Shown in pieces: positions 1-11,182 of a stretch of DNA of 64,000 bases (its first letter is position 1; every line of letters begins with the position of its first letter). The stretch is taken from assembly GCA_027886175.1 (NCBI GenBank), contig JAJNNQ010000101.1, positions 310,001 to 374,000 of the forward strand. The letters are read 5' to 3'. This stretch comes from Phylloscopus collybita (taxonomy: Eukaryota; Chordata; Aves; Passeriformes; Phylloscopidae). The notes beneath the pieces are model-generated. The model searched no databases. It saw only the letters and a list, made by a program, of their open reading frames with translations, and was not told where the DNA came from. Made by a program: the position numbers and the translations under genes.

Positions 1-419
1 TGGGAAGAAATTGCTCCTTGTGAGTGGTGAGGCCCTGGCACAGTGTGAGGCAGGAGCTCCTCAAGGCTCCCAGGTGCTGCAGGAGTGACAGAGCAATGGC
101 TTTAATTAAAGAGTCCTTCGTCCCTGCCAGCACCAGCTCCTAAAACTGAACCAGAGCTCTGGAGGTGCCAGAAAATTAATCAGGCACGGCTGCAGGGGCT
201 GGGGAAACGAGGAGGGGGGGAAATTAAAGTGTTCCAGAGAGCCCAGCTTGGATCAGCCGTGGGAGCAGAGCAGACACTCAGCACGACAGTGCTGCCTCCA
301 CAGGAAACATCCCCAAATTCAGCAGCAAAGAGAGTCTGGAGGGCAGGAGAGGGGAGCAGCAGGTCCCAGGGCTGCACCTGGTAACAGGGAGAAGGCAGAA
401 AAGAGGCCAAACCCCCATT

Positions 420-640
420 ACTCACAGCATCCCACGCTGGTTTGGGCTTGCAGCCCCCATTAAAGTCCATCCCATCCCACCCCTGCCCTGGCAGGGACAC
501 CTCCCACTGCCCCAGGCTGCTCCCAGCCCCAGGGTCCAGCCTGGCCTTGGGCACTGCCAGGGATCCAGGGGCAGCCACAGCTCCTGTGCCAGGGCCTGCC
601 CACCCTGCCAGGGAAGGGTTTCTCCCCAGGAGCACCTGAT
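420..640 (-). mobile_element. CR1 LINE 3' fragment
   Basis: The block carries the phrase order typical of avian CR1 3' ends read in antisense: a cacagcat-type terminus, then a run matching 'cctggcagggacacctccc', then 'ctgggcactgccagggatcc'-like sequence. The same phrases recur at more than ten other places in the window. It is 5'-truncated and non-coding. Confidence 0.7.
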
Positions 641-1207
641 TGACACAGGGAGAGGAGGGAGATGGAATCTCCTCCAGCTGGGGGCACGGGGGATCCCCAC
701 AGCTTCACCCAACAGCAGTAAAGGTCCCATCTCCTGTTTCCAGCACCTCCTGCCCCTCCAGTGATCCACAGCAGGCTCCACACAGCTGGACCAGCTGGGA
801 ACAGGAACCACCTGGTCCCAAAAGGCCCTTCCAGTGGGAATCCCAGAGCTGCCCAGGGAGAGCCGCAGCTCCCCCGCTCGCTCTGCCTGCTCAGGAGTTC
901 ACTTCTCCCTCTCTGGATTTAAAGCAAAGCTAATTAATGAAGGAAAACAGCTTTCTTAACACTAGTAAGTTTGTGCAGTCAGGGCTGTGGGCAGCAGAAC
1001 GCCAGGCTGGGCACAGTCCAGCACTGAAGGGTGTCCAGGCCTGGCACTGACCCTGGGCTTGGAACCACCAGGGCCACGAGCCACCGGCAGCGCCTCTTCC
1101 ACCAGCACAGCCTCCAAGTGGGACAGGCTGCAGGAGAGGGAGAACCTCAGGGAAAGTGCTGCTTTTCAGCCACCTGCTTGCAGGAAGGGTTTTTGTACTA
1201 ACAAATC

Positions 1208-1380
1208 AGAGAAACACAGAATCCCCGAGGCTGGCAAAGCCCTCCCAGGCCAGGCAGTCCCAGCTGTGCCCCGTGCCCACCTTGTCCCCAGCCCAGAGCA
1301 CTGAGTGCCACCTCCAGGGGACACCTCCAGGGATGGGCACTGCAAAGCTCCCTGGGCAGCCCCTAAATACCAGGATGGCC
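1208..1380 (-). mobile_element. CR1-like LINE fragment, second subfamily
   Basis: Begins with an acacagaat terminus and then carries the phrase 'caccttgtccccagcccaga'. The same subfamily recurs at 20175-20375, 36645-37150 and 37555-37740, which supports an interspersed repeat rather than unique sequence. Confidence 0.6.
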
Positions 1381-3506
1381 TTTTAGTTCCCTTCTGTCCC
1401 CAAATCCCAGGCAGATCATGAACTACAGCTCACTGGAGGGTACCTCAGCCCCCCTGGGCTGTCCTGGGCACTCACCCATCCCTCCAGCCCCTGCCCAGAG
1501 CAGGAGAGAGCTCTCACAGGGAATTGTGATGTACCAACATGCCCAGGCAGCCCACGAGCCAAACACCAACTGAGCAGGCCAGAGAAACACAAAGTGCTTT
1601 TCCTTCTCACTCCTCTTGGGATAAGGCTCCACTCAGGACCCCCAAAGCATCCCAGACCCTGCAGCTGCACCACAGGGGATGCCAGGAGGCTCCCTCCTCA
1701 CACACCTACTGCTCCATCCCCTCCTGAGGGCAAAGGATGGGAAGGACAGCAGGATTGCTGCCTTGGATTCCCCAGGCGTGTATCCCTGCAGGGATATCCC
1801 TGTGGGAATGGCCAGCCCCCTGGAGATGAGATCCAGCTCCCTGCAGCCCCAGCAGAGCAGGCAGTGTCCCAGCAGCTCCCCTGCACCGCTCCTGTGGGAA
1901 GGGACCACCCGAGGGGCACAGGAGACATGGACTCTGCTGCTTTCCAAGGGAGTAAATACATAAATCTAACAAGAAATTAAATTAAGATCCTCTCTGTGAT
2001 CCAGCTGAGCATCGCTCCAAGTTTCTGGGCCAAGAGGGAAGGGAATGAGCTGGAGGGAGCCAGGAGCTCCCCAGCAGCCCCAGTGCTGCCCAGTCGGCCC
2101 TGCTCCCCCTCCTCCTCCACAGGAGGCCAGTTTGCTGCCAGAACACAATTTTTCCACCTCTCAGAATGGCAATTCCTCGAGATGAGTTTCATTCCTGAAA
2201 AAAGCCAAGGCTGTGCAATCCACCGGGGCTTCCAGCTGAGCTGGAGAAGAACATGGACTATTTCCCAGCAGAGCTCGCCAAGCACTCTCACAACTGCTTC
2301 ATCTGCCTTGCCCACCCCAAAGCTGCTACTCACAGGGGCAGCTTCTACTCCTGAACATGCACCCCTCGAAGGAATTAATTTAAAAGGCATTTTACCAAAG
2401 CAAGGAGGGCACTGCTGTGGCTGTGTCCCATGAGCTCTGCCAGGTCCGTGGAAGGACAGAGACCCAGCCTGTTCCCAGCCTGCAGGATGAGCCACCACTG
2501 AGCTTCCAAAAGCTCCACAGAGGCCACAGCCTGCTCAGATGCCAAAAGCTTTCCCTGCAAGTTTCAAGCCCAAACCCATCACCTCCCAAGGCAGAGGTTT
2601 TGCAACAAAGGATTCGCTTCCAGTGAGCCCCTGGGCCTTGGGATGGCAAGGACAGACAGGGCTTGGGCACAGCCTCCTCACCCAGAAATTCAGGTTCTCC
2701 CCCACTGGAAGCAGGGACAGCAGCCTGTGGCTGCAGCCCCCCTTCCCCACACTGCCTTTGTCCCCCAGGACGTTCCCTGGCTTTAGGGGCAGCTCAGGGT
2801 GCTCCAGGCAAACTCAGCACCAGCCCCGGGCACAGCCCTCCAGCTTTGGACACCAACACTATCAGGGTGTTTCCTTAGCTTGGCTTTTAAACCACTTGGG
2901 TAAGAGCAAAGATGACTCAAGAAATGTTGTGATCAAGCAATCAAGACAGGGAAGCAGGAGACAGGGAGAGAGAAAGGACGAGAAAAGAGGAGCTGCTGTG
3001 GAAAGAGCAGAAGCTACCAAACCTGCACCAGCCCTGCAGCAGAGCCCAGCCCTCGCCAGCCCCCGATACAGGAGCTCCACATCACCCAAAAATGCCTCAA
3101 TCCCAGCACACAACTCGGAGCCCATCTCTGAACTGCTGCAGGGAAGAGGGAAAAGCCAGGCCACAAGCCCTGAGCTGCCTGAAGGATGCCACAGAGGCCC
3201 CACAGCCCTGTGGATGGCAGAGCACAGGAGGGGATCCCGGGCACAATGAAATAAAGCTCAGGGCAAGGCAGACTTGCAGCACTTCCACACCCCTGCAGGC
3301 AGATGGGACAGGTCTGGCTCTGCAGGTGGGAGTTGTCACCACTGAGGGAAGCAGGGTGAGCCCCAGACACCCAAACCCCACCTCCCCACAGCCAGTTGTT
3401 CTTGGATCTCCTACAAACACACCTGGAAGTGCCCACCTGTGCTGGGCTGCAGAGAGGGCAAACAATTAAAGCAAAAACAACCCTAAATCCCACAGACTGC
3501 TTCCAG

Positions 3507-3590
3507 GTGACGTGATTTAAGGAGGAAGAGCCAACTGAGCAAGATTAGTATTTTAAATGAGATGAAATTTAAGACTTTTGACGCAAACAA
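3507..3590. repeat. Diverged duplicate, copy 1
   Basis: Shares the order gaggaagag ... taaatgag.tgaaatttaa.acttttgac.caaaca with 5777-5850, with small gaps and substitutions. Both copies are in the same orientation and lie in STIM1 intron 1. It could be a local duplication or two copies of an unrecognised interspersed repeat. Confidence 0.5.
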
Positions 3591-5776
3591 TGGGTCACAT
3601 TTTTGATGGCCCACACAAAACTTGTGTAAAACGCTGGCCACAACCCCAGAGGACGTTCTGGTAAGGACCAGGAAAAGGACCAAAACCTGGCTTATTTGGG
3701 CAACAGCCAGATTACGGCAAATGAGCAGAAAGAGGGGGGAAAAAAAATCCCTGAAAATCCAGTTTGCCCCCTTTTAGGGGGTGTGAAAAGGCCCCGGGGC
3801 CGGGCTGCATCCTGACAAATTCGGGCTAAAAATAGCCAGGGCGGGTGCGAACAATACCGGGGGCCGGTCACACATCCTGTGACAGCGGCAGGATCCCAAA
3901 GCTGGGCTCGGGGCAAGGCCAGGGGCTCCTCCTGCCCGGCCTGGCCTCCAAACCCCCACACCTTGGGAAATGGCTCCTGTGCTGCCGAGTGGAACCAAAC
4001 CTCAACCTGAGCCCGGCAGGAAAAGATTAGAGATCAGAGATTAAGGCTCAATTCGCCTCTGAGTGAGTCAAAGCCAGGAGAAAATCTGGTTTTCCCCGGG
4101 CTTCAGTCACCAGCTCGGGTTTTCCTGCATGGATAAACCCACCCGTTTCAAACTCTTGCTTAAAAACATATCCCAGGAAGGGGGATCCTTCACTAACCCT
4201 GTGTCAAACCTGCTGATGCATCCCCTGGGTGTGCAGGGGAATCTCAGCAGCCCCAGCAGTGCTGCAGCTCAGGCTGCTGCTCTCTGCAAACACCTCCCTG
4301 CACCGCCTGAAAAACTTCCCCGGTGCTGACATCTTATCATTAAAATCCTGCCATCCTAATTAAAGATTAAAAAAAAACCAGGCACCTTTGCACGATGGAG
4401 AATTGTGTCAAAAGCCAGCACTTTCACTTTTAGAACGGCGTCCAACACTCACCTCTGCCTCACAGCGAGCAGCCGACACCTTCTGCTTCCAGGGAAAACA
4501 CCAGGAAAAGTGTCTCCAGTGCCGGCTGAGGACATTCCCTGCTGGGAACTGCGAGCAACAGCCCCAAGAGCTCCAACCGACCGGCCAAGGGAGCTCGGAG
4601 GAGCCGCGGAGCTGTGGCAGCAGAGGGCGAGGAGCCCTCGACACAAATCCCTCCCTGACCACACTCCTGCACCTTTGGGGCTCCAACCTGTAGCCAGGCA
4701 TTAATCCCTGGCAGGTTTGGGAAGCCAGCAGTAAGCAAAGTACGGCCCAGAGTGACCCAAAGCACGGCTGCAGCAGGAACAGCCGCTCCGGGGGGGGAAT
4801 TTCTGGGAGCCCAGGCCCCGGGGCTGCCTCCGCTCGCCGCCAAGAGCAGAGCCAGCAGCTGAATCACCCAGGCTGCCACACTTCTGCAGGGCCTCCAAAA
4901 ATAACCGCAATGGAAATTCCTTGGAGGCACAAACCTTGCTTCACAAGGACTGCAGAGATCCAGTTTCCTCAGCGGAGCGGACTGGATGCGAGCTGGCCCG
5001 AGCGAGGGCTGAGGAGCAGAGGCAGAGGCGATGAGGAGCCCCTCGGCCCGGGGCAGCGAGCCGCAGAGCCCATCCCCGGCCGGCACGGAGCGGCCTCCCG
5101 GGGCGCTCACAGCCGGCTGGGCTGCCTCTGCCCAGCCCCGGGCTCCAGGGGCTGCTCCTCGCCCCGATCCCACCGAGCACAAAGCCGAACCCTTCCAGGA
5201 CACGGCTGCGGCGCCGCTCAGCCAAACACCGACACACGGCCCCAGCAGACCCCTGCCCCGAGCCCCCGAGCTCCCCCCGGCCCGGGAAAGCCCGGCCGCT
5301 GTCCCCGGGCACGGCTGGGCCCCGGCAGCGGGGCTCGGCCCCGCGGGTGCCCGGAGCTGCCCTCGGGGGCTGAGGCCGCACACGGCCCGGGGGTCCCGGC
5401 CCGCTCCCGGCTCCACAGCGGCACCGAGGGCCGGTCCCGCTGACCTCGGGCACTGCCACAAGGACACGGAGCCCACGGAGGTGCCTCCGGCTCCAGGGGC
5501 TCGGCTTCCCCTGCCTTTTCGGCTGGGCAGGTGGAAATAGGGGGAAGCAGCGTGCGGGCGGCGGGGCTGTGCTGCCTGCGCTCCTCAGGTGGGACCCGCT
5601 CGTCCCTGGAGCGCAGGGGAAACGGGTCTGGGGGTGCCACAGCTGGGAATGGGCTTAAAAAACAAACCCAACACCGGAACGCTGGGCACCATCCCCAACT
5701 CCCTGCCAGCCTCTCGTTACCAGAGCGTAAACAACTAAAATCACACGAATAATCTTCAATCCCGCGAACCGGTGCC

Positions 5777-5850
5777 AGTCGATGCGATTGAAGGAAGAAG
5801 AGCGCAACATTCTAAATGAGCTGAAATTTAAAACTTTTGACCCAAACAGC
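5777..5850. repeat. Diverged duplicate, copy 2
   Basis: Partner of the copy at 3507-3590. It sits about 210 bases from the STIM1 exon 1 donor, at the edge of the CpG island. The AT-rich core stands out against its GC-rich surroundings. Confidence 0.5.
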
Positions 5851-6060
5851 CGGAGCCCGCTGCAACAACAAGCACGGGTTATTTCGGTCCTTGCGAGGTG
5901 CCAAACCGGCTCCGGGCCGGGGATGGCTGCAGCCCTTGCCCGAAAGCCGGAGGAATGGCCCCAAACCGGGGCGCGGGGGGCGCTGCCAGGGCCTGCCCGG
6001 GCAGCGCCCGAGCCCGGCGGGGCGGGCAGGGGCAGCCCGGGGGCGCCGGGCGGGGCTCAC

Positions 6061-6190
6061 CTGCGATGGCCGAGTCGTCCAGGTGGGAGCCGGGGGCCCG
6101 CTCGGCGCGGCCGGGATGCTGCAGGAGGAGGAGGAGGAGGAGGAAGAGGCCGCACAGCGCCCGCACGGCCCGGCCCGGCCGCAGCTCCAT
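6061..6190 (-). CDS. STIM1: STIM1 exon 1 (N-terminal signal peptide)
   Basis: Start codon at 6190-6188 and a donor (GCAG/GTGAGC) after 6061 give 43 codons plus one base. The translation has a basic start (MELRPGR), a hydrophobic core rich in leucine (residues 11-24), and then a polar stretch ending SHLDDSAIA. STIM1 is a single-pass ER membrane calcium sensor that activates ORAI channels after store depletion; exon 1 encodes its signal peptide and the start of the luminal part. The phase-1 junction fits the human gene, where exon 1 ends in an ...AA/E boundary before the EFC motif. The assignment rests mainly on synteny (STIM1 is divergent from RHOG in other vertebrates), because the EF-hand and SAM exons are outside the window and signal peptides diverge fast. 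The leucines are coded by a CTC repeat (6120-6150). Confidence 0.72.
6120..6152 (-). repeat. STIM1: (CTC)n trinucleotide repeat in STIM1 signal peptide
   Basis: On the plus strand the sequence is a near-perfect run of gga/gag triplets. Read on the minus strand it encodes consecutive leucines of the signal-peptide core, so repeat-length change would stay in frame and alter only the hydrophobic length. Confidence 0.75.
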
Positions 6191-6845
6191 TTCCGCGTCC
6201 CCGCCGCCGTCAGCTGCTCCTCGGCATCGGCACCGGCTGAGGGGCTGCGGGGTGTCCCGGTTATCCCGGCTATCCCGATAAACCCGGCTGCACCGGCACC
6301 GCCGCCAGCTGCGGCCGCGCACCGGCTACCGGAACCCTCTGCCCCCCCGGCCCGCAGTGGTCTCTCCCAGGACAGCCTCCCCCCCGCCGCAGTGGTCTCT
6401 CCCGGGACAGCCCCAGTCCCCCCGCCCCCAGTGGTCTCTTCCCGGGATAACCCCGCCGGCCTCTCGCCCCTCTGCCGGGATAACCCTTCTTCCCGCCACC
6501 TCCGCTAGCGTCTCCCCGGCCCGCTCCGTCCCTCCGCCGCCTTCTCGCACCGGTGTCCCCCGGAAAACCGGAAAACCCCGCTCTGTCTGTGCCGGGATTG
6601 CCCCGCACCCCCCCCCTCCACTGCCGAGGTGGTCTCGTCCGCCCCCCCCGCGCGCCGCGATACGCACCGGGCCCTGGCGCCGCCGCGCGCGCGCTGACAG
6701 GGGGCGTGGCCAAACGCCGCATGGACACACTCACCAAGGGGCGGGGCCAGGGGCGGCACGTGCCCACGCCCCCGCTCCCACCCGCGCGCACACGGCGCTG
6801 GCCCGCAGCGACCCCTGGTGGGCACAGGGGGAATGGCCGGGGGGC

Positions 6846-7575
6846 GTGTCACACACCGCGACATGTCACACACCGCGACATGTCACACACCGCGACATGT
6901 CACACACCCCGTGTCACACACCGCGACATGTCACACACCGCGACATGTCACACACCGACATGTCACACACCGCGACATGTCACACACCCTGTGTCACACA
7001 CCGCGACATGTCACACACCCTGTGTCACACACCGACATGTCACACACCGCGACATGTCACACCCCGACATGTCACACACCGCGACATGTCACACACCGAC
7101 ATGTCACACACCGACATGTCACACACCCCGTGTCACACACCGCGACATGTCACACACCGCGACATGTCACACACCCTGTGTCACACACCGCGACATGTCA
7201 CACACCGCGACATGTCACACACCCCGTGTCACACACCGCGACATGTCACACACCGCGACATGTCACACACCGCGACATGTCACACACCCTGTGTCACACA
7301 CCGCGACATGTCACACACCGCGACATGTCACACACCCCGTGTCACACACCGCGACATGTCACACACCGCGACATGTCACACACCGCGACATGTCACACAC
7401 CCCATGTAACACACCGCGACATGTCACACCCCGACATGTCACACACCCTGTGTCACACACCCCATGTCACACACCCTGTGTCACACACCCCATGTCACAC
7501 ACCGCGACATGTCACACCCCGACATGTCACACACCCTGTGTCACACACCCCGTGTCACACACCGCGACATGTCAC
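6846..7575. repeat. Minisatellite of 14-17 bp units upstream of STIM1
   Basis: About 730 bases of tandem units built on gtcacacaccgcgacat (17 bp), with 14-bp variants ending accctgt or accccgt and 15-bp variants lacking cg. Unit variants alternate irregularly. All three plus-strand frames stay open because the repeat contains no stop codon in that direction, giving His/Thr/Arg/Cys/Met-rich translations that I do not take as genes. It lies about 650 bases upstream of the STIM1 start codon. Confidence 0.9.
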
Positions 7576-8780
7576 AGCCCCCCGCTCTCTGGGCAGTGAC
7601 ATTCTGAGGTCCCAGCACGCGGTTCCTTGCTGGCAGCGGGGTTGAGGAAATTTCAGCGCCTCCCGGAGCTGCGGCACCTCCAGGGCCCCGCGCTGCCGGT
7701 GGCTCCCCGGAGCGGTGCCAGCAGTGCCCGGAGGGCCGCAGCCTGCGGGGGGACGGGAGGGAAGCTCACACCCTGTCCCTGTCCCACTCCTCACACCCTG
7801 TCCCACTCCTCACACCCTGTCCCACTCCTCACATCCTGTCCCCCTCTGCCTGGGGTGCTCCGAGAAGTGACAGCCTTGTCCCCGGAGCAGGCTCCTCCCC
7901 GCCAGGTGCCCCTCGCCCCCGCTCTGGGATGGGGGTCCCCGGCTGGCCCCTCGTGGGGACCCCCGGCCACGGCGGGTGCCCGGGCTGGGACACGGCGCTG
8001 GCTGATGTCCCTCCTCCGCTGGGTGCCACTTCTGGTCCCCGTGCTGGCACCGGGGAAGGTGCCGGGTGTGGCGGGTGTCGCACACCTGCAGACCCCGAGA
8101 TGAGGATGGGGACAGGCCACTCGCCCCCGGGAACTGCCGCCCCTCCATCCCTGGGTGACCCCCACGAGCCCCTCCTGCCCCAGGGACCCCCGTGGGCTGC
8201 GGGTGCTCTTGGGGGGACCTGGCCCTTATGGGGACTCCCAGCTCGGGGGACGGGGCCCTTGGGGAGCACCCGGGCTCCTCTGGCCGTGACCCAAGCTCGG
8301 GGGGGGCACTCCCGCAGTAGCCCCGGGACCCCCCGCTCCCCCTTGGGGTGCAGCCCCTGTTCCCCAGGGGCAGCCGGTGCCCACGGTGCTGTCACCCCAC
8401 CCACACCCCGAGGGCAGGGGGTGTCACCTGCCCCCGCCAGCGGCCCCCGAGTCCCCAGGTAGCCCCGACTGGGGGGGCGGGGGGTCTCTCCTCCCTTGTC
8501 ACCCCCCTGCACCCCCAGAGCTCTGGTCCCCCTGGGCTGGCAGTGCCCGTCCCGGCGTGTCCCTGTCCCCAGCCCTGTCCCCAGCGGGGGGGTCGGGGTG
8601 AGCGGAGGGGGGCCGAGGGTGGGCTCAGGAGTCAGGGATGAGTGCCGGGGTTAGGGGGGCAGGAATGGGGTTGGGGGGGGGTCAGAGGTGGGCTCAGCGG
8701 TGGGGCCTCAAGGGTGGGGGGCTCAGCGGTGGGGCCTCAAGGGTGGGGGGCTCAGGGGTGGGGGCTCAAGGGGGGTTCGG
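7576..8780. other. STIM1-RHOG intergenic spacer
   Basis: GC-rich spacer between the divergent genes. It contains a short tandem array of a ctcacaccctgtcccact unit at about 7785-7845 and no sequence I recognise as an exon. Long open frames on both strands here have proline/glycine/arginine-rich translations without homology that I can name. Confidence 0.5.
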
Positions 8781-9059
8781 AGGGCGCAGGCAGCCGGCGG
8801 AGGAGGAGCGTCCCTGCTGCCCACCCGGCCCCGGGAGCCGCGGATCCCTGCCCGGGGCGGTCCCGGGGGGTCGCGCCCCGGGGTCCTGCCCCACACCCGC
8901 CGCAGCCCCGTGCCGGTGCCCGCAGCCCGGGCCGACGGCGGAGGGCGCGGGGGCTGCGCTGCCCCGGCCCGGCACCGAGGAAGGAAGCGGCGGGCGCGGG
9001 GGGCCGGGCGCGGCGGGGGAAGTTTCTCCGCGGGACCGCCCGGGGCGGCGGAGGAGGCG

Positions 9060-9180
9060 GCCGCAGACTTCCTCCTCCTCCTCCTCCTCCTCCTCCTCCT
9101 CCTCTTCGTGCTGCTCTTCGTCCCGCTGCCGCTGCCGCTGCCGCCCCGGCCCCGCGCCCGCCGCCGCGCCATGCCCCGGG
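9060..9180 (+). other. RHOG: Probable RHOG untranslated exon 1 (5' end not resolved)
   Basis: The exon is proposed from the consensus donor CCCCGGG/GTGAGT at 9181 inside the CpG island. An ATG at 9171 (G at -3) would, after joining to the acceptor at 15123, read five codons (MPRGC) and stop at 15129-15131, so it would act as a short upstream frame and not as the protein start. The transcription start site cannot be placed from sequence alone. Confidence 0.45.
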
Positions 9181-9314
9181 GTGAGTGCGGGGCCGGGGGC
9201 ACCGGGAGGGGCGGGGGGGGCCCGCGGCCGGGGGTCCCCGCGGGGCCGGGGTCGAGTGGAGCCGCCTGTCGGGGCCAGGGCGGGGGCGGCGGGACCCGCC
9301 CGGAGCGGGACAGC

Positions 9315-9480
9315 CGCGGATAACGGGACTGCCTGGGATAACGGAGCTCCGGGGATAACGGGGCTGGGATAACGGAGCTCCGGGGAGAAGGGGACCGCCG
9401 GGGATAACGGAACCGTCGGGGATACCGGGGCTCCGGGGATAACGGGACACGGGGATAACGGGGCACGGGGATAACGGGGC
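9315..9480 (+). repeat. Short GC-rich degenerate tandem units (ggggataacgg)
   Basis: Repeated ggggataacggg / ggataacggagctccg units in the start of RHOG intron 1. Unit length varies, so this is a decayed simple array. Confidence 0.6.
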
Positions 9481-9689
9481 ACGGGGTGCCGGAGGAGCGG
9501 AGTTCGGGGCGGGAGCGGGGCCGGCAGCAGCCGGGACAGAGCGGGGACAGAAACTCGCCCCCTCGGCGGGACCCCCGGCCCCGGCCCCGCAGCCGCCGAA
9601 CGTGCAGCCGCACCCCCGCCCCGCTGCCGGCCCGGCGCTGCTGGGGCCGCGCTGACAGCGGGGAACGCTGCACGGCCCCGGACTGACCC

Positions 9690-10135
9690 ACCCACCGAGC
9701 CCTGCACTGACCGCCCTCTCCCCCCCTGCACCGGCCCACCGACCCCCTGCACTGCTCCCCACTGCTCTGACCCCCCCGACCCCCGTGCAGTGACCCACTG
9801 AGCCCCCTGAACTGACCATACTGCACTAACCCCACTGATGCCTCCAGCACTATTCTATTCCCCTGTACTGACCCCACTGACCCCCTCTGCACTGACCCCA
9901 CTGACCCCCTCTGCACTGACCCCACTGATGCCCTGACCTGGCCCCCCACACTGACCCCACTGATCCCCTGACCTGGCCCCCCACACTGACCCCACTGATC
10001 CCCTCTGCACTGACCCCACTGATCCCCTCTGCACTGACCCCACTGATCCCCTGACCTGGCCCCCCACACTGACCCCACTGACCCCCTCTGCACTGACCCC
10101 ACTAATCCCCTCTGCACTGACCACACATCCCTTGC
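9690..10135 (+). repeat. Tandem array of ctgaccccactgatcccct-type units
   Basis: Irregular repeats built from ctgaccccactga, ccctctgcactgacc and cctgacctggccccccacac. The block is open on the minus strand as a Gly/Ser/Val/Gln-rich frame, which follows from the repeat and is not evidence of a gene. Confidence 0.75.
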
Positions 10136-10594
10136 AGGTGCTGTCACACGTGTGCAGCAGCCAGGACGTGCCAGGGCTGTCCCTGTGCCGGGGGTGCCTG
10201 TGGTGGGTGCTCATTGTGGGGTCCCCCCGGGGTCTCCCCCAGGGCCACTGGGTCACTCAGTCAGCGTGGGGTCACCCACGGGTCCCCCAGAGCCTGCGGG
10301 GGCTGTGGATGGGTGCTGGGGTTGGGGGCTGCTGGGCTTCCTCCACTTTGCTCGTGGGAAGGAGAAGCCACTGAGGTACCGAGGTACTGATTGTGGTCTA
10401 TGGGGACAAGCTGTGGTGGCAGTGTGGTGGGATGGGGCCGGCACTGGCCGTGGGTGCAGGTGTGGCCTGTGCCCTCCTGCGTGGAAGTGGGTTTGGTTTG
10501 GCTGTGGCCCAGAGAGGTGCCGGAGCAGCACGGTGCTGCTGAGACCCACCAGCAGCTCCACTGGAGGCCATGGAGCCTGCCTGGTCTGCCTGGC

Positions 10595-11182
10595 TCCATC
10601 CATCATCTATCCATCCATCATCCATCCATCATCCATCCATCCATCATCCATCCATCCATCATCCATCCATCCATCCCTCCCTCCCTCCATCCATCCATCA
10701 CCCATCCATCCCTCATCCATCCATCCATCCCTCCATCCATCATCTATCCATCATCCATCCATCCATCATCCATCCATCCATCATCCATCCATCCATCATC
10801 CATCACCCATGTATCCATCATCCATCCATCATCCATCTGTCATCCATCCATCATCTATCCATCATCCATCCATCATCCACCCATCCATCCATCCATCCAT
10901 CCATCCATCATCCATCCATCCATCCATCCATCCATCCATCATCCATCCCTCCATCATCCATCCATCCATCCATCCATCCATCCCATCCATCCATCCATCC
11001 ATCCATCCATCATCCATCCATCCCTCCATCATCCATCCATCCATCCATCCCTCCATCATCCATCCATCCATCCATCCATCCATCCATCCCTCCATCATCC
11101 ATCCATCATCCATCATCCATCCATCCCTCCATCATCCATCCATCCATCCATCCCTCCATCCATCATCCACCCACCCATCCCA
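10595..11182 (+). repeat. (CATC)n tetranucleotide satellite with ATC interruptions
   Basis: Nearly 590 bases of ccat units interspersed with catcat steps and occasional cct. It translates as Pro/Ser/Ile/His repeats in all forward frames and as Trp/Met/Asp/Gly repeats on the minus strand, a signature of a microsatellite. It is likely highly length-polymorphic. Confidence 0.95.

Larger units (their letters stand above)
1..6060 (-). other. STIM1: STIM1 intron 1 (partial), no exons recognised
   Basis: This stretch lies downstream, on the minus strand, of the STIM1 exon 1 donor at 6060, so it is the start of a long first intron that leaves the window on the left. I see no exon with avian homology in it. 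It holds two antisense CR1 fragments (about 420-640 and 1208-1380), a diverged local duplication (3507-3590 and 5777-5850), and from about 4780 rightwards the GC-rich flank of the STIM1 CpG island. Open frames here are by-products of GC-rich DNA with few stop codons. Confidence 0.6.
4780..6720. promoter_or_regulatory. STIM1: CpG island at STIM1 promoter/first exon
   Basis: Dense CpG with long GC runs from about 4780 to 6720, densest around 5000-5450 and 5930-6720, surrounding the coding first exon at 6061-6190. The STIM1 transcription start should lie to the right of 6190, roughly 6200-6400, reading leftwards. I see no clear TATA box, as expected for a CpG-island promoter. Confidence 0.6.
8780..9680 (+). 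promoter_or_regulatory. RHOG: CpG island, probable RHOG promoter
   Basis: Very high CpG density, with a cct/ctc repeat at 9069-9112 followed by a strong splice donor at 9181. The distance to the RHOG coding exon (about 6 kb) fits the mammalian gene, which has an untranslated first exon far upstream. A block of ggggataacgg-like units follows at 9315-9480. Confidence 0.55.

Noticed and set aside
4460..5476. Minus-strand frame of 338 codons in STIM1 intron 1
   Set aside because: Ala/Gly/Pro/Arg-rich translation in CpG-dense sequence, no recognisable domain, several overlapping frames equally open.
6846..7575. CRISPR-like regular repeat array or a His/Thr-rich coding gene
   Set aside because: Repeats are contiguous 14-17 bp units with no unique spacers, in vertebrate DNA. 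The open frames exist in all three phases because the unit lacks stop codons, so they are not evidence of coding.
8723..10147. Minus-strand open frame of about 474 codons
   Set aside because: It covers a CpG island plus a tandem array; the translation is low-complexity (Arg/Pro/Gly/Ser and a Gly-Ser-Val-Gln repeat) with no domain. GC-rich DNA without stops explains it.
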